Assembly (NCBI RefSeq): GCF_000812465.1
Contig: NZ_JWMA01000060.1
Coordinates: forward strand, 1-37,347
DNA from: Cupriavidus sp. IDO
GTDB lineage: Bacteria; Pseudomonadota; Gammaproteobacteria; Burkholderiales; Burkholderiaceae
Direction of reading: 5' to 3'
DNA length: 37,347 bases
Shown here: positions 8,356 through 16,744 of the stretch, in pieces
Layout: each line of letters opens with the position of its first letter
Numbering within the stretch: position 1 is the stretch's first letter
The notes under the pieces: model-generated
Told to the model about the DNA's origin: nothing
Databases searched by the model: none
What the model saw: only the letters and a program-made list of their open reading frames with translations
Translations under genes and position numbers: made by a program

Positions 8356-9363
8356 TCAATCCACCGTCGCGCCCGATGCCTTCACCACCTTTGCCCACTT
8401 CGCCGTTTCCGACTTCATGAACGCTGCCAGCTGGGCCGGCTTTTCGGGGTTGGGCTCGGCGCCCTGGTCGGCCATCTGCTTCTTCACTTCCGGCATGGCG
8501 AGGATCTTCACCACTTCTGCGTTCAGGCGGTCGACGATCGGTTGCGGGGTGCCGGCGGTGGCGTACAGCGCGAACCACGAGGTGGCTTCATAGCCGGGCA
8601 CGCCCGATTCGGCCACGGTCGGCACGTTCGGCAGCGCCGGCGAGCGCTTGGCCGAGGTCACGGCGATCGCGCGCAGCTTGCCGGCCTTCACGTGCGGGTA
8701 CGACGACGGCATGTTGTCGAACATCAGGCCGATCTGGTTGCCCAGCAGGTCGTTCACCGCCGGCGCGCTGCCCTTGTAGGGGACGTGCTGGATATGCAGG
8801 CCGGTCATCGAGTTGAACAGCTCGCCCGACAGGTGCATGGACGAGCCGCTGCCCGACGATCCGTACGACAGCTTGTCCGGATTGGCCTTGACGTAGGCGA
8901 TCAGTTCCTTGACGTTGTTGACCGGCACCTTGGGGTTCACCACCACCAGGTTCGGCACCATCGCCACGCGCGTGATCGGCGCGAAATCCTTGACCGGGTC
9001 ATACGGCAGCTTGGAGTACAGCGACTGGTTGATCGCATGCGTGCCGATCGTGCCCATGAAAAGCGTGTAGCCGTCGCCCGGAGCCTTGGCCGCCAGCGAT
9101 GCGCCGATGTTACCGCCCGCGCCCGGACGGTTGTCGATTACGACCGGCTGGCCGAGTGCCTTGCCGAGTTGCAGGCCGACGATGCGAGCCAGGATGTCGG
9201 TGGTGCCACCGGCCGAGAACGGCACGATCATGGTGATCGGCTTGGTCGGGTAACCGCCTTGCGCGTGGGCCGCGCCGGCAAAGCCGGCAATGGTGGTGGC
9301 CAGCGCAACGCCTGCTGCCAGCAGGCGACGCCGGGTGGTGGAAGTCTGGGAATCGAGTCTCAT
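8356..9363 (-). CDS. Bug/TctC periplasmic solute-binding protein (second copy)
   Basis: A 335-residue Bug-family receptor. The N-terminal TTRRRLLAAG motif before a hydrophobic stretch looks like a twin-arginine signal; cleavage is likely after AHA34. The mature part has PITMIVPFSAGGTTD, VVIDNRPGAGGN and HVPYKGSAPA, all typical of the family. The ATG at 9363 has GGAG 8 nt upstream; earlier in-frame starts would put an arginine-rich tail before the signal. It lies between the SDR gene and the second LysR gene on the same strand and has its own terminator. No transporter membrane subunits are nearby. The ligand is unknown; a sugar acid or aromatic acid are both reasonable given the neighbours. 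Confidence 0.92.
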   Translation of the reverse strand: MRLDSQTSTTRRRLLAAGVALATTIAGFAGAAHAQGGYPTKPITMIVPFSAGGTTDILARIVGLQLGKALGQPVVIDNRPGAGGNIGASLAAKAPGDGYTLFMGTIGTHAINQSLYSKLPYDPVKDFAPITRVAMVPNLVVVNPKVPVNNVKELIAYVKANPDKLSYGSSGSGSSMHLSGELFNSMTGLHIQHVPYKGSAPAVNDLLGNQIGLMFDNMPSSYPHVKAGKLRAIAVTSAKRSPALPNVPTVAESGVPGYEATSWFALYATAGTPQPIVDRLNAEVVKILAMPEVKKQMADQGAEPNPEKPAQLAAFMKSETAKWAKVVKASGATVD

Positions 9364-9479
9364 CGGTTTACTCCGGTTGTCCTTGTGGCCCTTCGCGCAG
9401 TGAGGCGCGCGGGCTCTTGCTGATTGGCGTGATTGCCGTCCCGAACGGATGCTGCGCGCTCGCGCTGCATCCTGATGTG

Positions 9480-9500
9480 GTGCCGCGGTTGGCGCGGCAC
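9480..9500 (-). terminator. Hairpin downstream of the SDR gene
   Basis: Perfect inverted repeat GTGCCGCG-GTTGG-CGCGGCAC in the 200-nt gap between the SDR and Bug genes. There is no T-run, so it is a weak terminator candidate or a processing hairpin. The rest of the gap shows nothing clear. Confidence 0.35.
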
Positions 9501-9563
9501 GTGTCATGACGCTTTATTAACGTCTCTTCTTGTGAATGCCTGAAGCTGCCCCCGGCGCGCGGA

Positions 9564-10295
9564 TCAGATCGGGGCTACGCCCAGGGTGGTGCCACCGCAG
9601 ACGTACAGCACCTGCCCGGTGACGAAGCCATTCTCGGGAGAAAGGAAGAACAGCGCGGCGCGCGCGACGTCTTCCGGCGTGCCCATGCGCTTGACCGTGA
9701 TGCTGGCGAGGATACGTTTGGTCTGCTCGGCACCTTCCGGGTTGCTCTTGCGGAACAGCTCGGTGGCGATGGGGCCCGGGGCCACGGCGTTGACGGTCAC
9801 GCCCTCGCCGCCCAGCTCCATGGCGAGCGTGCGGGTCATGCCGATCAGGCCGGCCTTGGTGGCCGAGTACACCACGCGCTCGGCCTTGCCCAGCGCGGCG
9901 CGCGAGGCCATGTTGACGATGCGGCCGAAGCCCGCCGCGCGCATCGCGGGCAGGCACGCCTGCGTCAGCAGCAGCGTGGCCTGCAGGTGCAGGCCAGTCA
10001 CGTAGTCCAGGTCGGCAACGGTTGCCGTATCGGCGGTGCCGGGGCGCGTGGCGCCGGCATTGTTCACCAGGCGCGTCACCGCAAAGCGCGAGGTCACCTG
10101 CGCCGCCACGGCGCGGGTCGCCTCGGCGTCGGTCAGGTCGGCCTGGAAGAACGTCATGTTGGGATGCGACCAGGCCGGCTCGGCATAGTCGATATTGACC
10201 ACCTGGGTCACTCCATCGGCCAGCAGCATTTCGCAGATGGCGCGGCCAATGCCGGAACTGGCGCCGGTGACGAGGGTGGCTACGGGAAGGGACAT
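9564..10295 (-). CDS. Short-chain dehydrogenase/reductase
   Basis: A 243-residue classical SDR. The cofactor motif TGASSGIG is at 10-17 and NNAG at 78-81, with catalytic S131, Y143 and K147 (YSATK). IDY follows the second beta strand, where an acidic residue usually indicates NAD rather than NADP. The ATG at 10295 begins a normal SDR N-terminus; the ribosome site is weak. Two roles fit the context: oxidation of a sugar as first step of the sugar-acid island, or reduction of a 3-oxoacyl thioester next to pcaIJF. The sequence alone does not decide. A REP-like palindrome lies 30 nt upstream. Confidence 0.88.
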   Translation of the reverse strand: MSLPVATLVTGASSGIGRAICEMLLADGVTQVVNIDYAEPAWSHPNMTFFQADLTDAEATRAVAAQVTSRFAVTRLVNNAGATRPGTADTATVADLDYVTGLHLQATLLLTQACLPAMRAAGFGRIVNMASRAALGKAERVVYSATKAGLIGMTRTLAMELGGEGVTVNAVAPGPIATELFRKSNPEGAEQTKRILASITVKRMGTPEDVARAALFFLSPENGFVTGQVLYVCGGTTLGVAPI

Positions 10296-10325
10296 CTCTG
10301 ACTCACTTTCAAAACTACCGCGGCC

Positions 10326-10359
10326 TTGCGCCCTCTCCCGCAAGCGGGAGAGGGCGCAA
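10326..10359. repeat. REP-like palindrome between pcaF and the SDR gene
   Basis: Perfect 16-bp inverted repeat (10326-10341 and 10344-10359) with 2 central bases; the core CCCTCTCCCGC pairs with GCGGGAGAGGG. It lies 26 nt after the pcaF stop. Such palindromes are common as dispersed extragenic repeats in proteobacteria. With no T-run it may protect the pcaIJF transcript's 3' end rather than terminate. Confidence 0.7.
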
Positions 10360-10385
10360 TGCACTCAGCAATGCAACGACTACGC

Positions 10386-11588
10386 TCAGACGCGCTCGAT
10401 CACCATCGCAATACCCTGGCCCACGCCGATGCACATCGTGCACAGCGCGAAGCGGCCGCCGGTGCGGTGCAGCTGGTACATCGCGGTGGTGACCAGGCGC
10501 GCGCCGCTCATGCCGAGCGGGTGGCCCAGCGCGATCGCGCCGCCGTTCGGGTTGACGCGCTTGTCGTCGTCGGCCACGCCCAGTTCACGCAGCACAGCCA
10601 GGCCTTGCGCGGCAAACGCTTCGTTCAGCTCGATCACGTCGATCTGGTCCATGGTCATGCCGAGTTGCTTGAGCAGCTTCTGCGTGGCCGGTGCCGGGCC
10701 GATGCCCATCACGCGCGGCGCCACGCCGGCGGTTGCCATGCCGACGATGCGGGCACGCGGAGTCAGGCCGTGTTGCTTGATGCCGGCTTCGCTTGCCAGC
10801 AGCAGCGCGCAGGCGCCATCGTTCACGCCCGAGGCGTTGCCGGCGGTCACGGTGCCGTCAGGACGGACCACGCCGCGCAGCTTGGCCAGCGCTTCCATGC
10901 TGGTGGCGCGCGGATGCTCGTCGCGCTCGACGATGATCGGGTCGCCCTTTTTCTGGGCGATCGTCACGGCGGTGATTTCCTGTGCGAGCGTGCCGTCGGC
11001 TTGTGCGCGCGAAGCCTTCTCCTGGCTGCGCAGCGCCATCAGGTCCTGGTCTTCGCGGCTGATCTTGTAGTCGGTGGCGACATTCTCGGCGGTCTCGGGC
11101 ATCGAGTCCACGCCGTAGGCCGCGCGCATGGCCGGGTTGATAAATCGCCAGCCGATGGTGGTGTCGAAGATCTGCGCGTCGCGCGAGAAGGCGCTGGTGG
11201 ACTTGCCCATCACGAACGGCGCGCGGCTCATGCTTTCCACGCCGCCGGCAATCATCAGCTGCGCTTCGCCCGCCTTGATGGCGCGCGCGGCGGTGCCGGT
11301 GGCGTCCATGCCCGAGCCGCACAGGCGGTTGATGGTGGCGCCCGGCACGCTTTGCGGCAAGCCTGCCAGCAGCAGCGACATGCGCGCCACGTTGCGGTTG
11401 TCTTCGCCGGCCTGGTTGGCATTGCCGTAGATCACGTCATCGATGGCCGACCAGTCCAGATTCGGATTGCGTGCCATCAGCGCCTTCAGCGGCACCGCGC
11501 CGAGATCGTCAGGGCGCACCGCGGACAGGCTGCCGCCGTAACGGCCGATGGGGGTGCGGATGGCGTCGCAGATAAAGGCTTCGGTCAT
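10386..11588 (-). CDS. pcaF: Beta-ketoadipyl-CoA thiolase
   Basis: A 400-residue thiolase that cleaves 3-oxoadipyl-CoA with CoA to succinyl-CoA and acetyl-CoA, the last step of the beta-ketoadipate pathway. The acyl-accepting cysteine C90 (NRLCGSGMDA), H356 (GHPLGMSGAR) and C386 (MCIGVGQG) are all present, and the length matches PcaF/PaaJ. The ATG at 11588 with MTEAFICDAIRTPIGRYGG is the family start. It lies 38 nt after pcaJ in the same operon. A generic acetoacetyl-CoA thiolase is the alternative, but the CoA-transferase neighbours favour PcaF. Confidence 0.93.
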   Translation of the reverse strand: MTEAFICDAIRTPIGRYGGSLSAVRPDDLGAVPLKALMARNPNLDWSAIDDVIYGNANQAGEDNRNVARMSLLLAGLPQSVPGATINRLCGSGMDATGTAARAIKAGEAQLMIAGGVESMSRAPFVMGKSTSAFSRDAQIFDTTIGWRFINPAMRAAYGVDSMPETAENVATDYKISREDQDLMALRSQEKASRAQADGTLAQEITAVTIAQKKGDPIIVERDEHPRATSMEALAKLRGVVRPDGTVTAGNASGVNDGACALLLASEAGIKQHGLTPRARIVGMATAGVAPRVMGIGPAPATQKLLKQLGMTMDQIDVIELNEAFAAQGLAVLRELGVADDDKRVNPNGGAIALGHPLGMSGARLVTTAMYQLHRTGGRFALCTMCIGVGQGIAMVIERV

Positions 11589-11626
11589 GGTGTGTCTCTC
11601 TCGTGTTGGTGTGTTGGCGCGGGCGC

Positions 11627-12268
11627 TCAGGCGGCCTGCTTCAGGGGAACGCCGGTGATGCGCTGCAGCTCTTCGAAGCTCAGCCCTTCGACCAGGTCGC
11701 GTGCGACCAGGCCGTCGGCGGTCACGTCGATCGTAGCAAGATCCGTATAGATGCGGGTCACGCAGGCGATGCCGGTGAGCGGATACGTGCACTGTGGCAC
11801 GATCTTGCTCTCGCCCTGCTTGGTCTGGTGCTCCATCATCACGAACACTTCCTTGGCGCCGATGGCCAGGTCCATCGCACCGCCCACGGCGGGGATGGCG
11901 CCGGGCGCACCCGTGTGCCAGTTGGCCAGGTCGCCCTTCTCCGAAACCTGGAACGCGCCCAGCACGCAGAAGTCGAGGTGGCCGCCGCGCATCATGGCGA
12001 ACGAATCGGCGTGATGGAAATACGAGCCGCCCGGCTTGATCGTCACCGGCTGCTTGCCGGCGTTGATCAGGTCGCCGTCTTCCTCGCCCGGTGCGGGCGC
12101 CGGGCCCATGCCGAGCAGGCCGTTCTCGCTGTGCAGCAGGATTTCACGGTCGGCGGGCAGGTGGTTGCCGACCAGTGTGGGCAGGCCGATGCCGAGGTTG
12201 ACCACGGCACCGTCGGGAATGTCTTTGGCCACGCGGGCGGCCATCTGATCGCGGGTCAGGCGTTGCAT
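11627..12268 (-). CDS. pcaJ: 3-oxoadipate CoA-transferase subunit B
   Basis: The 213-residue beta subunit of succinyl-CoA:3-ketoacid CoA-transferase. The catalytic glutamate is E48 in SENGLLGMG, the site that forms the enzyme-CoA thioester. GGAMDLA and the C-terminal EELQRITG are also family features. AAGGAG lies 8 nt before its ATG. It follows pcaI by 19 nt, as expected for subunits made in equal amounts. Acetoacetate as substrate (ScoB) is possible, but pcaF downstream supports 3-oxoadipate. Confidence 0.93.
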   Translation of the reverse strand: MQRLTRDQMAARVAKDIPDGAVVNLGIGLPTLVGNHLPADREILLHSENGLLGMGPAPAPGEEDGDLINAGKQPVTIKPGGSYFHHADSFAMMRGGHLDFCVLGAFQVSEKGDLANWHTGAPGAIPAVGGAMDLAIGAKEVFVMMEHQTKQGESKIVPQCTYPLTGIACVTRIYTDLATIDVTADGLVARDLVEGLSFEELQRITGVPLKQAA

Positions 12269-12287
12269 CTTGGTTCTCCTTGCTCGC

Positions 12288-12947
12288 TCAGATTTTCACG
12301 ACGCGCTTGACGAACAGGCCAGGCGTCACGATGTGTTCGGGATCCATCTCGCCCAGCTCCACCACATGGCTGACCTGCACGATGGCGCATTTGGCGGCCA
12401 TGGCCATGATCGGGCCGAAGTTGCGCGCGGTCTTGCGGTAGGTGAGGTTGCCCCAGCGGTCGGCGGTATCGGCCTTGATCAGCGCGAAGTCGGCGTGGAT
12501 GGGCGCCTCGAGGACATAGCCCTGGCCGTCGATGATGCGCGTTTCCTTGCCCTCGGCCAGCGGCGTGCCGTAGGCGGTACGGGTGAAGAAGCCGCCGATG
12601 CCGGCGCCGGCCGCGCGGATTCGCTCGGCCAGGTTGCCCTGGGGCACCAGTTCCAGCTCGATCTCGCCGGCGTGGTACAGGGCATCGAATACGTAGGAAT
12701 CTGTCTGGCGCGGGAACGAGCAGATGATCTTGCGCACGCGCCTGGCCTTGAGCAGCGCGGCCAGGCCGGTCTCGCCATTGCCGGCGTTGTTGTTCACGAT
12801 AGTCAGATCGCGCGCGCCTTGTGCGATCAGGGCGTCGATCAGCTCTGCCGGCATGCCTGCCATGCCAAAGCCGCCGATGAGGATGGTGGCGCCGTCGTGG
12901 ATGCCGGCAACCGCCGCTTCCACCGTGTCGTATAGCTTGTTGATCAC
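12288..12947 (-). CDS. pcaI: 3-oxoadipate CoA-transferase subunit A
   Basis: The 219-residue alpha subunit that pairs with PcaJ to transfer CoA from succinyl-CoA to 3-oxoadipate. The glycine-rich GGFGMAGMP near the N-terminus and the TYRKTARNFGP segment are family marks. A GTG start at 12947 is chosen because translation then begins (M)INKLYDTVEAAV as in the family, with GGAA 6 nt upstream. An ATG at 12980 would add 11 residues without known counterpart. It is first in the pcaIJF operon; IclR-type operator candidates lie about 175-210 nt upstream. Confidence 0.92.
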   Translation of the reverse strand: MINKLYDTVEAAVAGIHDGATILIGGFGMAGMPAELIDALIAQGARDLTIVNNNAGNGETGLAALLKARRVRKIICSFPRQTDSYVFDALYHAGEIELELVPQGNLAERIRAAGAGIGGFFTRTAYGTPLAEGKETRIIDGQGYVLEAPIHADFALIKADTADRWGNLTYRKTARNFGPIMAMAAKCAIVQVSHVVELGEMDPEHIVTPGLFVKRVVKI

Positions 12948-13121
12948 TTGCGTTCCAGTTCGGAAGATCCGCCAGGCCACCGGGGACTGGCCGCAAGCCG
13001 CGGCACGAGAAAGGCTGTCTCCGGAGATCCTGTCGGAAGGGCATCCATCGACGAGGTACGCGTACTGCGCGCGGCGCCGGCGGGTCCAACAGTCTGCGTG
13101 CTTTCTTGTTGTTTTTCTGTT

Positions 13122-13136
13122 GTTCGCTTATAGAAC
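13122..13136. promoter_or_regulatory. Candidate PcaR/IclR-type operator upstream of pcaI
   Basis: GTTCGCTTATAGAAC, whose minus-strand form GTTCTATAAGCGAAC is a GTTC-N7-GAAC palindrome close to the recognition sequence known for PcaR-type IclR regulators of pca genes. It lies 175 nt upstream of the pcaI start in the 473-nt gap 12948-13420, which otherwise shows no feature. No IclR gene is in the window. Confidence 0.5.
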
Positions 13137-13140
13137 TTGA

Positions 13141-13155
13141 ATTCGCAGAATGAAC
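13141..13155. promoter_or_regulatory. Second, degenerate copy of the pca operator
   Basis: ATTCGCAGAATGAAC shares 10 of 15 positions (TTCGC and GAAC blocks) with the site at 13122-13136 and starts 19 bp from it. Tandem sites on one DNA face are usual for IclR-family activators. Confidence 0.35.
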
Positions 13156-13420
13156 TGAGGTTACACCCGCGAAATATACCGGTCAAGCCAACGGGAAGTC
13201 GGGCGGCGAGGGGTTGTGCGATTACCGGCAACATGGTCGGGGCGCCACATTTCCACGCCACAATGCTGTAGGACGAGGCCGACAGCACAATCGGTTGCCA
13301 CTCGATATTAGGCGCTGGCGGCGGGACCTATCTTTCAGTCACAGCCCCCAGCGAACAGCAGCCGCCCGGACCACCCGGCAGAACTGGATGGGCAAGCAAA
13401 CAGAAGAAGAGGAGTCCGAA

Positions 13421-13642
13421 ATGACCAGCGCAACGAATCACAAGCCGCTTCCCGAACATGCGGTGGCCCTTGCGCGCATTCTGCATGTCACCCGCCGATC
13501 TTGGGGACTGGGCCGCGGCATCCAGCCGTCTGCCTGCACGCCGGTGCGCACAACGCGCCGCGCACGACTGGCCGAACTGGCCGCCCGCGCCTTCGAGGCG
13601 CAGATCATGGAGATCCGCTGCCGCCAGGCGTTTATGGCCTGA
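13421..13642 (+). CDS. Small basic protein of unknown function
   Basis: A 73-residue open frame with a good AGGAG ribosome site 7 nt before the ATG, which is the main support for it. The product is rich in Arg and Ala, with a basic middle (VTRRSWGLGRG, then RTTRRARLAELAARAFEAQ) that could form an amphipathic helix. No signal peptide, membrane span or known domain is seen. It is divergent from pcaI and convergent with sbcC, 51 nt away across a GC-rich hairpin. I do not recognise it; an expressed small protein or a chance frame are both possible. Confidence 0.45.
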   Translation: MTSATNHKPLPEHAVALARILHVTRRSWGLGRGIQPSACTPVRTTRRARLAELAARAFEAQIMEIRCRQAFMA

Positions 13643-13650
13643 GCGAGCCG

Positions 13651-13681
13651 GGCGCCCTGCGGCAAGACTGCGCGGGGCGCC
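13651..13681. terminator. GC-rich hairpin between convergent small ORF and sbcC
   Basis: Inverted repeat GGCGCCC (13651-13657) and GGGCGCC (13675-13681) with a 17-nt loop, in the 51-nt gap between convergent stops. It lacks a T-run; a bidirectional barrier is plausible. Confidence 0.35.
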
Positions 13682-13693
13682 GGCAGCGCGAGA

Positions 13694-16600
13694 TCACGGC
13701 AGCTGCAATACGGCGCGGCTGCCATTGACACCTGGCTTCACTTCCAGCCGCACATCGATCCGCTCGCGCAACTCGGTGACGTGCGAGATGATCCCTACCA
13801 GCCGTCCGGCCTGCTGCAGGTCCAGCAGCGTGCGGATCGCGAAGTCCAGGCTTTCCGGATCCAGCGTGCCGAATCCTTCGTCGACAAAGAGCGTATCGAG
13901 CTGGATGCCGCCGGCGCGTGACTGCACCACGTCGGCCAGCCCGAGCGCCAGCGACAGCGACGCAAGAAAGCCCTCTCCGCCGGACAGCGTGTTGGCCGGC
14001 CGCGCGGCGCCGGTGTCATGGTCGAATACCTCCAGGTCCAGGCCGCCGGCCGAACGCTGGTCACCCTGCTCGCGCACGCGCTGCAACGCATAGCGTCCGC
14101 GGCTCATGCGCAGCAGGCGCAGCGTGGCGGCCTCCAGCACTTCATCGAGCAGCGTTGCCAGCACGAAGCGCTGGAAGGTCATGCGGCGCGGGTTGTTGCC
14201 GTTGGCCACTTCGGAGAGCCGGCCCAGCACGGCGAACTGGGCTTCGATATCGTGGCTTTGCGCCGCCAGCTCATCCAACCTGCGCTGGCATTGCAGCAGG
14301 GTTTCGCGCGAGCGCGTGACACCGGCCTGCTGGCGCACGCAGGCATCGACCGCGCCAGCGGCGGCATCCATGGCCTGGCGCAATGCCGGCAGGTCTGGCG
14401 GCGCCAGCGATTCGGCGGCGGCGGCAGCACGGACGCGGCGGTCGGTCACCCTGGCCATGTCCAGGTCGAAGGCACGGATCGTGTCGTCCGTCTGCGCCAG
14501 CACCGCGGCATCCATGCGCGCGGCGGCGTAGGCCGCCGCTTCGGCGAACGCGGCTTCCCGCAACGCGGCATCGAACGCCGCTCGGGCCTGTTGCAGGCGT
14601 TCCTGCGCCAGCCGTTCCGCGTCCTGCGCCGCCTGCCTGGCGGCATTGGCGGCGGCCAGCGCCGCAGCCGCCTGATGCTCGGCAGCCTGCGCGGTTTGCA
14701 GCGCCGCCTCCATGGCGGTGAGCGCCATGCGGGCCTGCCTGATGCGCTGTGCGAGCTGCTCCGGATCGCGGGAGTCCTCGGGAACCTGTGCACATGCCGC
14801 CTGCCATTCGCCTTGCTGGCGCGCCTGCTCTTGCGCGGTGCGCTGCTCGGCTTCGGCGGCGGTGCGCGCGACAGCGTCCGACGCTGCGTAAGCATCGCGG
14901 CGGCTGGCGAGATCGGTTTCGAGCGCGGCGAGGCGGCTGTCGGCGGCCTGGGCCTGCTTCAGCGCCTGCTCCTGCTGCGCGATCTGTTGCGCAAGCGCCT
15001 GCGCCGCATCCGAGGACGTATCCCCGGCAGCCTGCTCCAGCTCCGCCAGCCTCTGCTCCGCGTGCGCGACGACAGCTTGTGCGGCGTGCCGCGCGCTGGC
15101 GGCATGAACGGCGGCGTCCTCGGCCTGCCTGACCGACTCACGGGCTGCGTCAAGCGTCTCGTCCGAGACCTGTGCATCGACGTGTCGCGCGAGCGCGGGA
15201 TGCCCGGTGCTGCCGCAGACAGGGCACGCGGCGCCGTGCTCCAGCGCCGCGGCCAGACGCGCGGCCTGCCCGGCCCGCCACGCACGCTCGGTTTCGATCA
15301 GCGCCGTGCGGCTCGCATCCCGCTGTACGAAAGCCTTCTGCTGTGCCGACTCGCAGGCCGCCAGCGTGGCATGGGAACCGACCAGCACCTTTTGCTGCTG
15401 CCGGTGCTGCGCAAGCCTGCCGGCACGTTCCTGCGAGGCGCGCAGCAGCAGTTCGCAAGCCTGCAGGGCACCCGCTCCGCGTCGTACCTGCTCCAGTTCT
15501 GTCTCCGCCGACTTCAGCGCGGCTGCCCCGCGCTCAACGTTCGCAGCCGCCTGCTCGCGAGCGGCGCGCGCATGCACGGCCTGCTCGCCCGCCTTGCGCA
15601 AGGCCTGCTGCAAGGCACCCAGCTGCTGCGCGCGCGGCAGCAGCGATTCCAGCTGGGTGACCTGGCGTTGCAAATCCTGCCGCATCTCGGCGCGGGCCTG
15701 TTCCGCCTTCAGCGTTGCGGCGGCGCCTTCGGCCTGCTCGCTGCGTCGCGCGGCGCCCTGGGTGCTTTCCGCCAGTTGCACGCGGGCAGCCTCGTGCTCT
15801 TGTGTCGCGCGCAGCAGGTTCGCTTCGGAAGGCACCACCTGCGCCGCCCGCTGGGCCGCCTGCAACCGGATGCGCTGTTGCTCCACCGCAGGCTGGCGCG
15901 CCAGCAGCGCCGCGTAGGCGGCCTCGGCATCCTGCCATTCCCGCAGTCGCGCCGCGATCTGCTCGCCTTGCAGCAAGGCGGCCTGCGCCGCGCCCAGCGT
16001 CGCGCGCGCGGCCTGCTCCTGCTGCTGCAGCTGTTCCAGTTCGCCCTGCAGCGCCGCCGTGCGATCGCTCAGTGCCTGCATCGATTCCAGTTCATGCTGG
16101 CGCAGCAGCTCCTCGCGCTGGATGCCAACGCGCTCGGCATCGCGCCGCACGCCCGCGGCCTGCTGCTTGAGCCGTTCTTCCACGCGCCGGTACAACTCAG
16201 TGCGGAACAGCCGCTCAAGGATGTCCTGCCGCGCATCCGACTTCGCCGTCAGCAGCTCACGGAAGCGTCCCTGCGGCAGCACGATGACCTGCCGGAACTG
16301 CGCGCTGTCGAAGCCCAGCAGGTCGCGGACGGCGTCGCTGACCTTGACGGGCTGCGCCGTCACGCTCGCCCAGCCGTCCGGCTCCAGCACGTCGAGCTGC
16401 GCCTTGGCGATCTCGGTCACCGTGCCTTCGCCGCGCAGCTTGGGCCGCGCCTGCACCGGCGAACGCGTGACGCGGTAGCGCTTGCTGCCAAGCCCGAACT
16501 CCAGCGTGACTTCGGTGCGCAGCGCGGGCGCCACGCCGGCGCTTCGCATGGCCTGCGCGCTGCGCTCGCCGCCGGAGGTATCGCCGTACAAGGCGAAGCA

Positions 16601-16744
16601 GATGGCGTCGAGCAGCGTGGTCTTGCCAGCGCCGGTGGGGCCATGGATCAGGAAGAATGCCTGGTCCCCCAGGCGCGTGAAATCGATCTCCTCGGTCGTG
16701 GCGAACGGACCGAAGGCCTGCAGTGTCAGCGACAGCGGTCTCAT
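13694..16744 (-). CDS. sbcC: Exonuclease SbcCD ATPase subunit
   Basis: A 1016-residue SMC-like ATPase, partner of SbcD in the nuclease that cuts hairpins and palindromes and processes DNA ends. Walker A GPTGAGKTT is at 35-43. Two long coiled coils rich in Ala, Gln and Glu flank the zinc hook CPVCGSTGH near residues 507-515. The ABC signature LSGGEGFLASLSLALG is near 918 and Walker B LDTLFVDEGFGTLD near 955. Length and order are those of complete SbcC. Its ATG overlaps the sbcD stop (ATGA), so translation is coupled. A long DNA palindrome of the kind SbcCD attacks lies only about 600 bp beyond the start of sbcD. Confidence 0.97.
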   Translation of the reverse strand: MRPLSLTLQAFGPFATTEEIDFTRLGDQAFFLIHGPTGAGKTTLLDAICFALYGDTSGGERSAQAMRSAGVAPALRTEVTLEFGLGSKRYRVTRSPVQARPKLRGEGTVTEIAKAQLDVLEPDGWASVTAQPVKVSDAVRDLLGFDSAQFRQVIVLPQGRFRELLTAKSDARQDILERLFRTELYRRVEERLKQQAAGVRRDAERVGIQREELLRQHELESMQALSDRTAALQGELEQLQQQEQAARATLGAAQAALLQGEQIAARLREWQDAEAAYAALLARQPAVEQQRIRLQAAQRAAQVVPSEANLLRATQEHEAARVQLAESTQGAARRSEQAEGAAATLKAEQARAEMRQDLQRQVTQLESLLPRAQQLGALQQALRKAGEQAVHARAAREQAAANVERGAAALKSAETELEQVRRGAGALQACELLLRASQERAGRLAQHRQQQKVLVGSHATLAACESAQQKAFVQRDASRTALIETERAWRAGQAARLAAALEHGAACPVCGSTGHPALARHVDAQVSDETLDAARESVRQAEDAAVHAASARHAAQAVVAHAEQRLAELEQAAGDTSSDAAQALAQQIAQQEQALKQAQAADSRLAALETDLASRRDAYAASDAVARTAAEAEQRTAQEQARQQGEWQAACAQVPEDSRDPEQLAQRIRQARMALTAMEAALQTAQAAEHQAAAALAAANAARQAAQDAERLAQERLQQARAAFDAALREAAFAEAAAYAAARMDAAVLAQTDDTIRAFDLDMARVTDRRVRAAAAAESLAPPDLPALRQAMDAAAGAVDACVRQQAGVTRSRETLLQCQRRLDELAAQSHDIEAQFAVLGRLSEVANGNNPRRMTFQRFVLATLLDEVLEAATLRLLRMSRGRYALQRVREQGDQRSAGGLDLEVFDHDTGAARPANTLSGGEGFLASLSLALGLADVVQSRAGGIQLDTLFVDEGFGTLDPESLDFAIRTLLDLQQAGRLVGIISHVTELRERIDVRLEVKPGVNGSRAVLQLP

